From Pseudomonadales bacterium (GTDB taxonomy: Bacteria; Pseudomonadota; Gammaproteobacteria; Pseudomonadales; Azotimanducaceae), in contig JANQKS010000132.1 of assembly GCA_028281005.1 (NCBI GenBank), positions 62,001 to 126,000 on the forward strand: a stretch of 64,000 nucleotides of DNA, read 5' to 3'. Both the position numbers and the translations under genes were made by a program. Below, piece by piece: positions 20,735 to 29,773 of the stretch. Under the pieces are notes generated by a model. That model searched no databases. It was not told where the DNA came from and was given only the letters and a program-made list of their open reading frames with translations. The stretch's first letter is position 1, and every line of letters begins with the position of its first letter.

Positions 20735-21613
20735 ATGGGGGCATATGCCTATGTGGCGCCGCAGTCTGTCGACGAAGCACTCAGCGTACTGGGTGAGCAA
20801 GCGTCGAGCGGCACGCGTGCGCAAGTATTGGCCGGCGGCACCGATCTGCTGGTGCAAATGCGGTCAATTGACCGTGGTGCACGAACCATCATCGACATCA
20901 AGAAACTGGCAGAAACCAATCGGCTTGATGTGGGTGCCGACGAGATTTATATCGGCGCCGCGGTATGCAGCGCTTTGATGAACGAACACGAAGCGCTGAA
21001 GGCTCTTCTACCCGGCCTTATGGAAGCAGGCGACCTGATTGGTTCCACCCAGATCCAGGGGCGCGCAACCATTTGTGGCAACCTGTGTAATTCGTCTCCC
21101 GCGGGTGACAGCATTCCAGCTCAAATTGCAGTGCGTGCGGTAGTGGACATCGCCAACGCCAGCGGCGGCCGTCAATTGCCCGTGGAAGAGTTTGTTACCG
21201 GTGTAGGCACGAATGCGTTAGAGGACGGCGAATTTGTCTTGGGATTAAAAATTCCTCGACCTGCGGAGAATAGTTCAGACGCCTATTTGCGTTTTATTCC
21301 TCGCACTGAAATGGACATTGCCGTGGCCGGCTGTGGCGTTAGCGTCACGCTGGCAGAAGATGGCACTTGCAGTGCTGCTCGGGTAGCCATCGGTGCTGTG
21401 GCGCCTACCGCCTTGCTGGTGCCGGCAGCGGCTGAGGCCTTGATTGGCTCGAAGCTGGACGATGCTGCGCTGCAAGCTGCGGGTGAAGCCTGTAGCACAG
21501 CCTCATCACCCATCACCGACAAACGCGGCACAGCCGAATACCGCCGCAAAGTGGTGGCGGTGTTGTGCCGCCGCGCGGCAGCCATTGCAAAACAACGGGC
21601 AACAGGAGCGTAA
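20735..21613 (+). CDS. FAD-binding subunit of xanthine dehydrogenase/CO dehydrogenase family (CoxM-like)
   Basis: VLAGGTDLLVQMR, TQIQGRATICGNLCNSSPAGDSIP. Confidence 0.93.
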   Translation: MGAYAYVAPQSVDEALSVLGEQASSGTRAQVLAGGTDLLVQMRSIDRGARTIIDIKKLAETNRLDVGADEIYIGAAVCSALMNEHEALKALLPGLMEAGDLIGSTQIQGRATICGNLCNSSPAGDSIPAQIAVRAVVDIANASGGRQLPVEEFVTGVGTNALEDGEFVLGLKIPRPAENSSDAYLRFIPRTEMDIAVAGCGVSVTLAEDGTCSAARVAIGAVAPTALLVPAAAEALIGSKLDDAALQAAGEACSTASSPITDKRGTAEYRRKVVAVLCRRAAAIAKQRATGA

Positions 21614-21616
21614 CCG

Positions 21617-22093
21617 ATGGCCAAAGTACATGTGACCACCCGCATCAACGGTGAAGCGCGCGAATTTCTCTGTGAGCCCCATCAGACGTTACTCGACGTG
21701 CTGCGCGATGAACTCGGTTTGACCGGGACCAAGGAAGGCTGTGGCAGCGGTGACTGCGGCGCTTGTTCCGTCACCATTGACGATCGCCTCGTTTGTTCGT
21801 GTTTGGTGCTGGGCGCGGAGGCCGAAGGGGCGGAGATTGGCACCATCGAGGGGGTTGCCGGTGCGGAACTGCACCCCGTACAGCAGAAGATCCTTGAACA
21901 CGCCGCGCTGCAGTGCGGTATCTGCACCCCGGGTATCGTGGTGGCGGCTAAAAACTTGCTGGAACGTCATCCAGACCCGGATGAAACCACCATTCGCTAT
22001 TGGCTGGCGGGTAACCTATGCCGCTGCACCGGTTACGACAAAATTATCCGCGCGGTGCAGGATGCGGCTAAGGAACTGGCCCATTCGGCGTAA
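21617..22093 (+). CDS. (2Fe-2S)-binding subunit of the same family (CoxS-like)
   Basis: CGSGDCGACSV, ALQCGICTPGIVV, NLCRCTGYDKI. Confidence 0.96.
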   Translation: MAKVHVTTRINGEAREFLCEPHQTLLDVLRDELGLTGTKEGCGSGDCGACSVTIDDRLVCSCLVLGAEAEGAEIGTIEGVAGAELHPVQQKILEHAALQCGICTPGIVVAAKNLLERHPDPDETTIRYWLAGNLCRCTGYDKIIRAVQDAAKELAHSA

Positions 22094-22099
22094 CCCAGC

Positions 22100-23029
22100 T
22101 TGGCTAAGTTAGTTAACGTTGGCTCGCTGTGCATTGATTTGGTGTATGGCGTGCCGACGATTGTGGCGGCGGGAGAAACCATCGCCAGCGGTGAGCGGCA
22201 GATTTTTGCCGGCGGGAAAGGCTTAAACCAGTCATTGGCGGCTGCCCGCGCCGGGGCGGCGGTCAGTCACTATGGTGCGGTTGGGGACGATGGCGACATG
22301 CTGCTGGCCGTCTTGCGCGATGAAGGTGTCGCGATCGACGGGGTAGTGAGTCTCGATGGTCCTTCTGGCCATGCGGTCATTCAGGTGGATGTGAACGGCC
22401 AAAACGCCATTGTCATCAGCCGCGGATCAAACCGGCGTTTAGATCCAGCATTGATCGATGCGGCCATAGACAATCTCGAAGCTGACGATTGGGTACTGCT
22501 GCAAAACGAAATCAACGACGTTGACGTGGTGATGCGTAAAGCCGCGGAGCGAGGCGTGGCCGTGGCATTCAACGTGGCGCCCCCAGATGAGCGCATCAAC
22601 AGCTACCCGGTGGAACTGTTGCGCCTGCTGGTGGTGAATGGTCACGAAGCCATGGCGTTAGCCGGTTCCGAATATGCCAACCCGGAGGCAGCTTTCGACG
22701 CGTTGGCGTCTCGTTGTCCAAATACTCATATAGCCCTCACTCAGGGTAAAGACGGGTTGAGTTTTCGCGATGCGGATCAGGGTAAGACGCTGTCGATGCC
22801 GGCGTTTGCTGTGCACGCGGTTGATGAAACCGCGGCGGGTGACGCCTTTGTGGGCTATCTCATGGCGGGTTTAGTGGGTGGAATGAGCATCGAGGACACA
22901 TTGATCCGCGCCAGCGCCGCCGGTGCGTTGGCGGTGACCAAAGAAGGTGCGGCGCCGTCCATTCCAAGTGCTGCCGCCGTGGATGAGTTGCTCAGCGCTC
23001 AAGCCGCGCCGGTCATTACGGAAAACTGA
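22100..23029 (+). CDS. PfkB/ribokinase family carbohydrate kinase
   Basis: FAGGKGLNQSLAAARAGA and DETAAGDAFVGYLMAGL; probable TTG start. Confidence 0.92.
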   Translation: MAKLVNVGSLCIDLVYGVPTIVAAGETIASGERQIFAGGKGLNQSLAAARAGAAVSHYGAVGDDGDMLLAVLRDEGVAIDGVVSLDGPSGHAVIQVDVNGQNAIVISRGSNRRLDPALIDAAIDNLEADDWVLLQNEINDVDVVMRKAAERGVAVAFNVAPPDERINSYPVELLRLLVVNGHEAMALAGSEYANPEAAFDALASRCPNTHIALTQGKDGLSFRDADQGKTLSMPAFAVHAVDETAAGDAFVGYLMAGLVGGMSIEDTLIRASAAGALAVTKEGAAPSIPSAAAVDELLSAQAAPVITEN

Positions 23030-23666
23030 GGCCCGTTACCGCGGCCAGATCATCAATTGCCTGCTGTTCGTTCAGCACCTTGATAGTGCGCATGCCAAGC
23101 GCTTTAGCGGGTTTTAGGTTGATGCCGAGATCATCTAAAAACACCGCGTGCTCGGTTGGCACCTGTAGGCGTTCACAGGTGAGTTTGTATATCTGCGGAT
23201 TGGGTTTGCGTATCCCCTCGACGCTGGATTCCACCACCAAATCAAACATCGCCATGACTTCCGCCACCGCGGCCGCTTTTTCCGCGCTGCGACTCATGCC
23301 GGGACCTTCACCGGCTTTAACATTGTTGGTGATGCACGCCACTTTAAAGTTCTGTTTGCAGATGCGCAGCACCTCAACCATACGCGGACGCAGATCACCG
23401 CTCAGCCTAGCAATCACTTCCCGCCCCGGAATCCGATGCCCACGTGCCTCAGACTCCTCGGCAAACATTTGGTCAAATTCGTCAAAGCTCACCTGGTTGG
23501 ATTCAAACTGCGCCCACGCGTTACTTTCGGGATTGGTTGCGTTGATGGAGCGGATGAAGTCTTGGGGTGCGCCGATGGACGCTTCCAAAACGTTAAACGC
23601 CTCAAACGGGCTGGTGGTCATCACCCCTCCAAAATCCCACAAAACCGCTGCAATTTGGTCGGACAA
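23016..23666 (-). CDS. HAD superfamily hydrolase
   Basis: VLWDFGGVMT, ITNN, KPNPQIYKL, VFLDDLGINLKPA motifs. Confidence 0.93.
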   Translation of the reverse strand: MSDQIAAVLWDFGGVMTTSPFEAFNVLEASIGAPQDFIRSINATNPESNAWAQFESNQVSFDEFDQMFAEESEARGHRIPGREVIARLSGDLRPRMVEVLRICKQNFKVACITNNVKAGEGPGMSRSAEKAAAVAEVMAMFDLVVESSVEGIRKPNPQIYKLTCERLQVPTEHAVFLDDLGINLKPAKALGMRTIKVLNEQQAIDDLAAVTGLSFP

Positions 23667-23816
23667 TCTCGGCTCCTCATCAGATAAACGTTAACGTTCC
23701 AATCCAGCTTGATTAAACCGGCCAGATTGGCAACATGCATATGTGCAATGGTGGTGAGTTGACTCACCGTGCTTGAAAGGGCGGAACTATAGGGCCTTAA
23801 GGCAGGGGATGGCAAT

Positions 23817-24053
23817 TTGACAGTAACAGACGGCCCCGAAGGCAACACCAAGCCGAAACAGCCGAGCCATGACAACCAGCGCAAGTTGTATCGCTTTGCG
23901 GTGGTGTTGTGGAGCTGTGTTGCGGTGGTAGCGTTGTTGGTGCCGTGGCCATACGCCCTGGTGGCGGTGCTGTTCGCCACCTTCTTGCATTTTGCATCCC
24001 TCGATGGGGATACGGCGACTCGGGAGTATGCAAGGCGCAAATTCGGACGTTAG
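23817..24053 (+). CDS. Small protein with predicted transmembrane hairpin, unknown function
   Basis: 78-aa ORF with hydrophobic FAVVLWSCVAVVALLVPWPYALVAVLFATFLHF flanked by charged termini; TTG start inferred. Confidence 0.5.
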   Translation: MTVTDGPEGNTKPKQPSHDNQRKLYRFAVVLWSCVAVVALLVPWPYALVAVLFATFLHFASLDGDTATREYARRKFGR

Positions 24054-24070
24054 ATTTTCGGGTTGTATTC

Positions 24071-24182
24071 GGTCTGGGGTGGCTTAAGCCGTTTCAGGAC
24101 CGCCGTGAACCCATCCATGGGGGCTGGCGCTGCGCCGTCCCTGGCGCAGAGCCTCCTGAAACGGCTTAAGCCACCCCAGACC
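24071..24182 (+). repeat. Long-stem palindromic element, copy 1 (29-bp perfect inverted repeat + 54-nt core)
   Basis: ggtctggggtggcttaagccgtttcagga at 24071-24099 is the exact reverse complement of 24154-24182. Confidence 0.97.
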
Positions 24183-24340
24183 TTGTGGTACCCAAGCGTC
24201 TGGTAGCCTTAGACGTGTAGCGCATACCCCCAAACCTTGGTCATCAATGAGCGTGATCACTCCAACCAAGCGAAGCTGTCGAACAGCCGCTGTTCTAAAG
24301 AAATCGCGATTCGACGCCCCCCAATTCCTGATCAACCTAA

Positions 24341-24452
24341 GGTCACGGGCGGGGCGTGCCTGTTCAGGAGGCTCCGAGCCAGGGATGGCGAGGCGCCAGC
24401 GTCCATGGATGGACTTGCAGCGGTCCTGAACAGGCACGCCCCGCCCGTGACC
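24341..24452 (-). repeat. Long-stem palindromic element, copy 2, inverted relative to copy 1
   Basis: ggtcacgggcggggcgtgcctgttcagga at 24341-24369 is the exact reverse complement of 24424-24452; core reverse complement matches copy 1 core at 42/54. Confidence 0.97.
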
Positions 24453-24508
24453 GACTCGATCGAAAAGATGTTAGACATGTCGAAACTAGATCTAACGGAA
24501 AAGGCTGG

Positions 24509-25195
24509 TCACCCACCCGCGGAAAACCTATAGCCGACGCCTCTGACAGTTTGGATTAGATGCGCCAAATCAAACGGCTGCAGTAGTTTGCGCAGCCGCA
24601 GCACATGCACATCCACCGTGCGTTCTTCCACATAGACACTGCGGCCCCACACACGGTCGAGTAGCTGGCTGCGGTCAAACACGCGCTCCGGGTGACGCAT
24701 AAGTAGCTCGAGCAAACGGAATTCGGTGGGGCCGATGTGTATGGGTTCACCGCGAATACTGACGCGATGGCTGTCGAGATTAAGGCTGATGTCGCCTGAT
24801 TCCAGCACGTTGCCTTCCGGGGCGCCGGTACGGCGTAGCAGGGCTTTGATGCGGGCCAGCAGTTCACGGGGTGAGAAAGGTTTGGTGACGTAGTCGTCGA
24901 CGCCGACGTCAAAACTTTTTAGCTTGTCACCTTCCTCGCCGCGCGCGGTTAACATGATGATGGGCAGGTCGGCGGTGAGTTCATCCTGGCGCATGCGCTT
25001 GGCCAGTTCCACACCGTCCATGCCGGGTAACATCCAATCGATGAGCACCAGTTCCGGCAGACCCTTGTCGAGCTTTTGCAAGGCTTGTTCGGCGGACTCC
25101 GCGGCGACCACGTCGTAACCGGCACGGCCGATGGTGAAGGTTAACAGTTCGCGGATATCCGGTTCGTCTTCTACGACCAATATGGCTTGGGGCAT
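24509..25195 (-). CDS. phoB: Phosphate regulon response regulator PhoB
   Basis: ILVVEDEPDIRELL, LIDWMLPGMDGVEL, VDDYVTKPFSPRELLARIKALLRR, OmpR-type C-terminus. Confidence 0.95.
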   Translation of the reverse strand: MPQAILVVEDEPDIRELLTFTIGRAGYDVVAAESAEQALQKLDKGLPELVLIDWMLPGMDGVELAKRMRQDELTADLPIIMLTARGEEGDKLKSFDVGVDDYVTKPFSPRELLARIKALLRRTGAPEGNVLESGDISLNLDSHRVSIRGEPIHIGPTEFRLLELLMRHPERVFDRSQLLDRVWGRSVYVEERTVDVHVLRLRKLLQPFDLAHLIQTVRGVGYRFSAGG

Positions 25196-25247
25196 AGGCG
25201 TGGCAGGATTGGCTGTGTTTCAGTGGGGCGCATTTAACCCCTTCATT

Positions 25248-25265
25248 ATGACGATTGCGTGACGA
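25248..25265 (-). promoter_or_regulatory. Candidate Pho box upstream of phoB
   Basis: Minus strand TCGTCAC-GCAA-TCGTCAT: two 7-mers at 11-bp period, 10 bp upstream of a TTAAAT -10-like hexamer (25232-25237). Confidence 0.5.
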
Positions 25266-25317
25266 TTTTACTAAGCACTTGCCCTCACGTCAGCAGGTCA
25301 GTAGTGTCTGCGCCTCA

Positions 25318-25339
25318 CGTCAATTTAGCGTCAATTTAG
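25318..25339 (+). repeat. Tandem 11-bp repeat (CGTCAATTTAG x2)
   Basis: Exact duplication just upstream of the dienelactone hydrolase start. Confidence 0.9.
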
Positions 25340-25350
25340 GGAGAATGTAG

Positions 25351-26022
25351 ATGGGTCAAAACATTACTTTAGCCACCGCAGACGGCTTTGAAGTCGGGGC
25401 ATACGTTGCGCAACCGGATGGGGCGGCCAAAGGTGCTGTGGTCGTCATCCAGGAAATTTTTGGTGTCAATCAGCATATACGCGAAGTCACAGACGGTTAC
25501 GCAGAAGCCGGGTTCTATGCCATTGCACCTAAGATCTTTGACCGCATTGAGCGCGACATTGAACTGGGTTACGAAGAGGCCGACATGGGCCGGGGTATTG
25601 AACTTGCCTTTCAGAAGCTCGACCACGCCAAGGCGTTGGGTGATATTCAAACAGCCATTAATGCGGCAGCAGAACACGGCAAAGTGGGCGTGGTGGGGTA
25701 TTGCTTCGGCGGCTTGATGACTTGGTTGTCCGCCTGCGATCTCGACGGCGTGAGTGCTGCCAGTTCCTATTATGGCGGCGGGGTTGCCGGACAAATGGAC
25801 AAGACACCAAATTGCCCGGTGATCATGCACTTTGGTGAACTTGATGCGCATATCCCCATGAGCGACGTGGAGACGGTTAAAACCGCGCAGCCGGACACCC
25901 CGGTCTACGTCTACAACGCCGACCACGGTTTTAACTGTAATCATCGCGGCAGTTACGATGCGGACGCGGCTCAGCTCGCCTATGCGCGGACGCTGGAACA
26001 CTTCAACGCACACTTACAATAG
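25351..26022 (+). CDS. Dienelactone hydrolase family protein
   Basis: VVVIQEIFGVNQHIREVTDGYAEAGFYAIAP, GVVGYCFGG. Confidence 0.95.
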   Translation: MGQNITLATADGFEVGAYVAQPDGAAKGAVVVIQEIFGVNQHIREVTDGYAEAGFYAIAPKIFDRIERDIELGYEEADMGRGIELAFQKLDHAKALGDIQTAINAAAEHGKVGVVGYCFGGLMTWLSACDLDGVSAASSYYGGGVAGQMDKTPNCPVIMHFGELDAHIPMSDVETVKTAQPDTPVYVYNADHGFNCNHRGSYDADAAQLAYARTLEHFNAHLQ

Positions 26023-26382
26023 AAGCGTGTCCGCGCTTGACATCTACAGGGGGTTTGTTGATCCTTCGCCCACGGAATGGGGCGGGCGAATCAAACTTTC
26101 CCCCGTTTACACTTTGGCCTCACTTGAACCACCAAGTACTGGCTGAGGTTAAGCAAAACAAGACACATGCTGTACACACTTGAAACCCACTCGGTGCAAA
26201 CGCCGCGTACGTTTCTGCCGCTGTTGTTCAGGTGAGGGATTGTTGTCTTTGTTTGCTGTCGTCGTCCGACATGATGTCGAGCGAAGGGAAAACACTAGTT
26301 TCAATCTAGGTTATAAAAAGTTGAAGTCGCGTTAAGCGACCGAGTAATCGACAAGAACGGATCTTTCCAGTAGGAAGTTGTA

Positions 26383-27186
26383 ATGAAAAATCTTATGCAA
26401 AGGCTAACGACCTTAAGGCTCGCCAAGCATGTGCTCGGGGCTGTCGGCGGCGTCGTGTTGATGAGTGTCGGCACCACCGCTTCAGCCACTACATTGGCGG
26501 ATATCTTCCAGGTCGCTGACCAGATTAATCAGGCCGCCATTCGGTCGCAGACAAAAATTGATGCGCTGACCGAAGAGACTCGCCGGCTGCTGAGTGAGTA
26601 CAAGACCGTACTCAAAGAGATTGAGGGGTTACGCGTTTACAACCGCCAGCTCGAAAAGCAGATCGCCAACCAAGAGCAGGAAATGTCGGACCTGGCCGAG
26701 TCGATTGACAAGGTCACCATCATCGAGCGGCAAATTACCCCGCTGATGCTGCGCATGATCGACGGGCTTGAGCAGTTTGTGGGTCTGGACATGCCGTTCC
26801 TCATGAAAGAGCGCCAAGACCGCATCGACCGTCTGCGTGAGATGATGGATCGCGCCGATGTAGCGGTGTCGGAGAAGTTCTCCCAGGTGTTCCGCGCGTA
26901 CCAGATCGAAAACGAGTACGGCCGCACCATGGAAACTTACGGTGACACCATCAACATCGCGGGCACCGAACGTAAGGTTGACGTCTTGAAGGTGGGCCGC
27001 GTAGCCCTGGTTTATCAAACCCCTGACGGTGAAGAAACCGGCATGTTTAACAAAAACACCGGCGAGTGGGAGCCGGTGGGTAATGAATACCAGGCGTCTG
27101 TTCGCCAGGGTATTCGCATGGCACGGCAGCAAGCGACCCAAGACATGTTCAGCATTCCTGTGCATGGCGCGGAGGCGGCACTATGA
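26383..27186 (+). CDS. DUF3450 family exported coiled-coil protein
   Basis: Signal-like N-terminus, coiled coil, RQITPLMLRMIDGLEQFVGLDMPFL; first gene of an ExbB/ExbD/TonB cluster. Confidence 0.88.
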   Translation: MKNLMQRLTTLRLAKHVLGAVGGVVLMSVGTTASATTLADIFQVADQINQAAIRSQTKIDALTEETRRLLSEYKTVLKEIEGLRVYNRQLEKQIANQEQEMSDLAESIDKVTIIERQITPLMLRMIDGLEQFVGLDMPFLMKERQDRIDRLREMMDRADVAVSEKFSQVFRAYQIENEYGRTMETYGDTINIAGTERKVDVLKVGRVALVYQTPDGEETGMFNKNTGEWEPVGNEYQASVRQGIRMARQQATQDMFSIPVHGAEAAL

Positions 27187-28670
27187 AAGCGAGCACACTG
27201 AACATGACGAGCACCCTAAGAAATACCTTGATCGCCAGCTTGCTGGCGATCCTCGCGCCATTTGCCATGGCTGAAGAGGCTGCTGAAGCAGCGCCTGCCG
27301 CAGACGATCTAACGCTCAATCAAGCCAATTCTCTCGAACAGCTGCTGGACAACGTTGAGCAACGCAGAGTGGTTGAGTCTCGCGAGCACACCGAGCGGGA
27401 ACGCCGTTTCACCCAGGAGCGCGCCAACCAGGCCAAGATGCTGCAAGACGCTCAGGCTGAGCGGACCCGGGAAGAGCGTCGCTCCGATCGCCTTGAAACC
27501 CAGTTTGAAGAAAACGAAATACGCATTGGTGACTTAACTGAGCAGCTCGACAAGCGGTTGGGTTCACTGCGTGAACTGTTTGGCGTGCTGCAGCAAGTGG
27601 CCGGGGATACCCGCGGTTTGTTCGAAGCTTCGCTGATTTCTGCGCAATACGAAAATCGCGGCGAGTGGCTCGGTGAGTTAGCCAAGAAGATGGGCACCGC
27701 CAGCCAGTTGGCCACCATCGAAGAAATGGAAGACCTGTGGTTTGAGCTGCAGCGCGAAATGACCGAATCCGGCAAAGTTACCAAGTTCCCCGGCACCATC
27801 ACCAAGCTCTCTGGTGAAAAGGTCAACACCGACATTGTCCGCGTGGGTTCTTATGCCCTGCTGGGTGAAGGTGAATACCTGCAGTGGGACGTTGATACCC
27901 AAGCGATTATCGAGTTGGCGCGTCAGCCGACCGGTCGCCACGTCAGTACGGCAGAGGCAGTGCAGAGCGCCGCGCCGGGAGAGATTGTCGAATTTTCTAT
28001 TGACCCGCTGCGCGGTTCTTTGTTGGCCTTGTTGATTCAAGCCGCTACGTTGGAAGAGCAAGTTGGCTCCATCGGCGCGGTAGCCGAATGTTACTTGCCG
28101 TTCTGTGACGGCCAGGGTGGTACGGTCGGCGCCATCATCATATTGGGCGGTTTCATCGGTGTGTTGCTTGCCCTTGAGCGGCTGATCACCCTGTCCATGG
28201 TGGGTGCCAAGGTAAACTCTCAGCGTAAGAACCCCACCCCAAGCGACGACAATCCACTGGGTCGTGTGTTGAAAGTCTACGACGAAAACAAAGAAGTGGA
28301 CGTCGAGACGCTGGAATTGAAATTGGGTGAAGCGATTCTCGGGGAAACACCCAAATTAACCAGGAATATCACCTTGATACAGGTGATCTCCGTGGTGGCC
28401 CCGTTGACCGGCCTGTTAGGTACGGTGATCGGGATGATCGAAACCTTCCAAGCCATTACTTTGTTTGGTGCGGGGGATCCGAAAACCATGGCCAGTGGTA
28501 TTTCCAAAGCGCTGATGACCACGGTCTTGGGCTTGTGTGTGGCGATTCCTACCACCTTGCTGCATGCCCTGGTGAATGCCCGCTCCAAGTCGGTGATCCA
28601 TGTGATTGAAGAACAGAGCGCAGGCATCATTGCCGAACATGCTGAAAAGTCAGGCCAGCCGCTAGGCTAG
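27183..28670 (+). CDS. Large MotA/TolQ/ExbB family protein with N-terminal periplasmic coiled-coil domain (TtpC-like)
   Basis: C-terminal APLTGLLGTVIGMIETFQAITLFGAGDPKTMASGISKALMTTVLGLCVAIPT; ATGA overlap with upstream gene. Confidence 0.92.
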   Translation: MKASTLNMTSTLRNTLIASLLAILAPFAMAEEAAEAAPAADDLTLNQANSLEQLLDNVEQRRVVESREHTERERRFTQERANQAKMLQDAQAERTREERRSDRLETQFEENEIRIGDLTEQLDKRLGSLRELFGVLQQVAGDTRGLFEASLISAQYENRGEWLGELAKKMGTASQLATIEEMEDLWFELQREMTESGKVTKFPGTITKLSGEKVNTDIVRVGSYALLGEGEYLQWDVDTQAIIELARQPTGRHVSTAEAVQSAAPGEIVEFSIDPLRGSLLALLIQAATLEEQVGSIGAVAECYLPFCDGQGGTVGAIIILGGFIGVLLALERLITLSMVGAKVNSQRKNPTPSDDNPLGRVLKVYDENKEVDVETLELKLGEAILGETPKLTRNITLIQVISVVAPLTGLLGTVIGMIETFQAITLFGAGDPKTMASGISKALMTTVLGLCVAIPTTLLHALVNARSKSVIHVIEEQSAGIIAEHAEKSGQPLG

Positions 28671-28713
28671 CGTTTTGAGGCAGACGTTGAAAAACAAAGG
28701 GAGCTGTCGATAG

Positions 28714-29232
28714 ATGTTTGGCGACGCTTATCTAGCCATTGTTCGCTTCATGGAAATGGGGGGCGATGTGTTGTATCTCATCGCCCTCATCACCTTTCTG
28801 ATGTGGACGCTCATTTTTGAACGTATTTGGTTTTTCTGGACCGAGCACAAAGCGCTCGTTCGCGAAGCCACTGAAAAGTGGGAAGGGCGACCAGAGCGCA
28901 ATTCGTGGAGTGCTCACCAAGTACGTGAAGCGATGATTTCAGAAGCTGCAGACCGTATCAGCGGGTCTTTACCCATTATTCAAACCTGCGTGGCATTGTG
29001 TCCCTTGTTTGGGTTGCTGGGGACGGTGACCGGCATGATCGCGGTGTTTGACGCCATGGCTACCCAGGGCGGTAACGCCCGTTCCATGGCGGCAGGGGTA
29101 TCCATGGCGACCATACCCACTATGTCCGGGATGATTGCGTCTCTGTCAGGTTTGGTCGGCAGCACTTTCCTGCGCCGCAAAGTGGACTATGAAACTGAGC
29201 TGTTTGAAGATGTTCTGACACTGGATCATTAG
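28714..29232 (+). CDS. MotA/TolQ/ExbB proton channel family protein
   Basis: FGLLGTVTGMIAVFDAMATQGGNARSMAAGVSMATIPTMSGM. Confidence 0.94.
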   Translation: MFGDAYLAIVRFMEMGGDVLYLIALITFLMWTLIFERIWFFWTEHKALVREATEKWEGRPERNSWSAHQVREAMISEAADRISGSLPIIQTCVALCPLFGLLGTVTGMIAVFDAMATQGGNARSMAAGVSMATIPTMSGMIASLSGLVGSTFLRRKVDYETELFEDVLTLDH

Positions 29233-29318
29233 GGTCAGTTAGGTGTCTAAAGCTTCAGCAAGCCGCAGGCGCTAACAGCGAGGACAAGGACGACAAGGAT
29301 AAGGGAGAACGATGCAGC

Positions 29319-29732
29319 ATGCGTAGACAATTTAGACGACGCGGTAGTGGCAGCGACGACGATGCCGATATCAACCTGACGCCCATGTTGGACGTGGTGT
29401 TTATCATGTTGATTTTCTTCATTGTGACCGCGACGTTTATCAAACAAGCCGGTATTGACGTGTTCCGGCCCGATGCCGTGACCGCTGAACAGAAGCCCAC
29501 GGTGGCCATGTTGATAGCGATTAGTCCGAACGGCGACATCTGGATAGACAAGAAACGTGTCGACCCTACCACCGTACGGGCGCACATCGAAAAACTGCAC
29601 GCGGAGAACCCCAAGGGCGGTTTGGTGATCCAAGCCGATAAAGCCTCAAAAAACGAAAAGTTGATGGTGGTCTTGGCCGCGGCCCGGGCGGCGGGGTTGC
29701 AAGAGGTTGCAATCTCAACCGAAAAGAATTAG
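29319..29732 (+). CDS. ExbD/TolR family biopolymer transporter
   Basis: DADINLTPMLDVVFIMLIFFIVTATF. Confidence 0.95.
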   Translation: MRRQFRRRGSGSDDDADINLTPMLDVVFIMLIFFIVTATFIKQAGIDVFRPDAVTAEQKPTVAMLIAISPNGDIWIDKKRVDPTTVRAHIEKLHAENPKGGLVIQADKASKNEKLMVVLAAARAAGLQEVAISTEKN

Positions 29733-29773
29733 GAAAGGAATTAAGAATTAATAGCGAGTAGCTAGGAAACGAT

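Noticed and set aside
24060-24559. ORFs across the palindromic elements (24084-24437 -, 24237-24533 +, 24247-24429 +, 24356-24559 +)
   Set aside because: Created by the GC-rich inverted repeats; similar peptide fragments on both strands reflect the repeat, not coding.
25369-26013. 214-aa minus-strand ORF opposite the dienelactone hydrolase
   Set aside because: Fully antisense to a clear hydrolase with conserved motifs; no domain resemblance.
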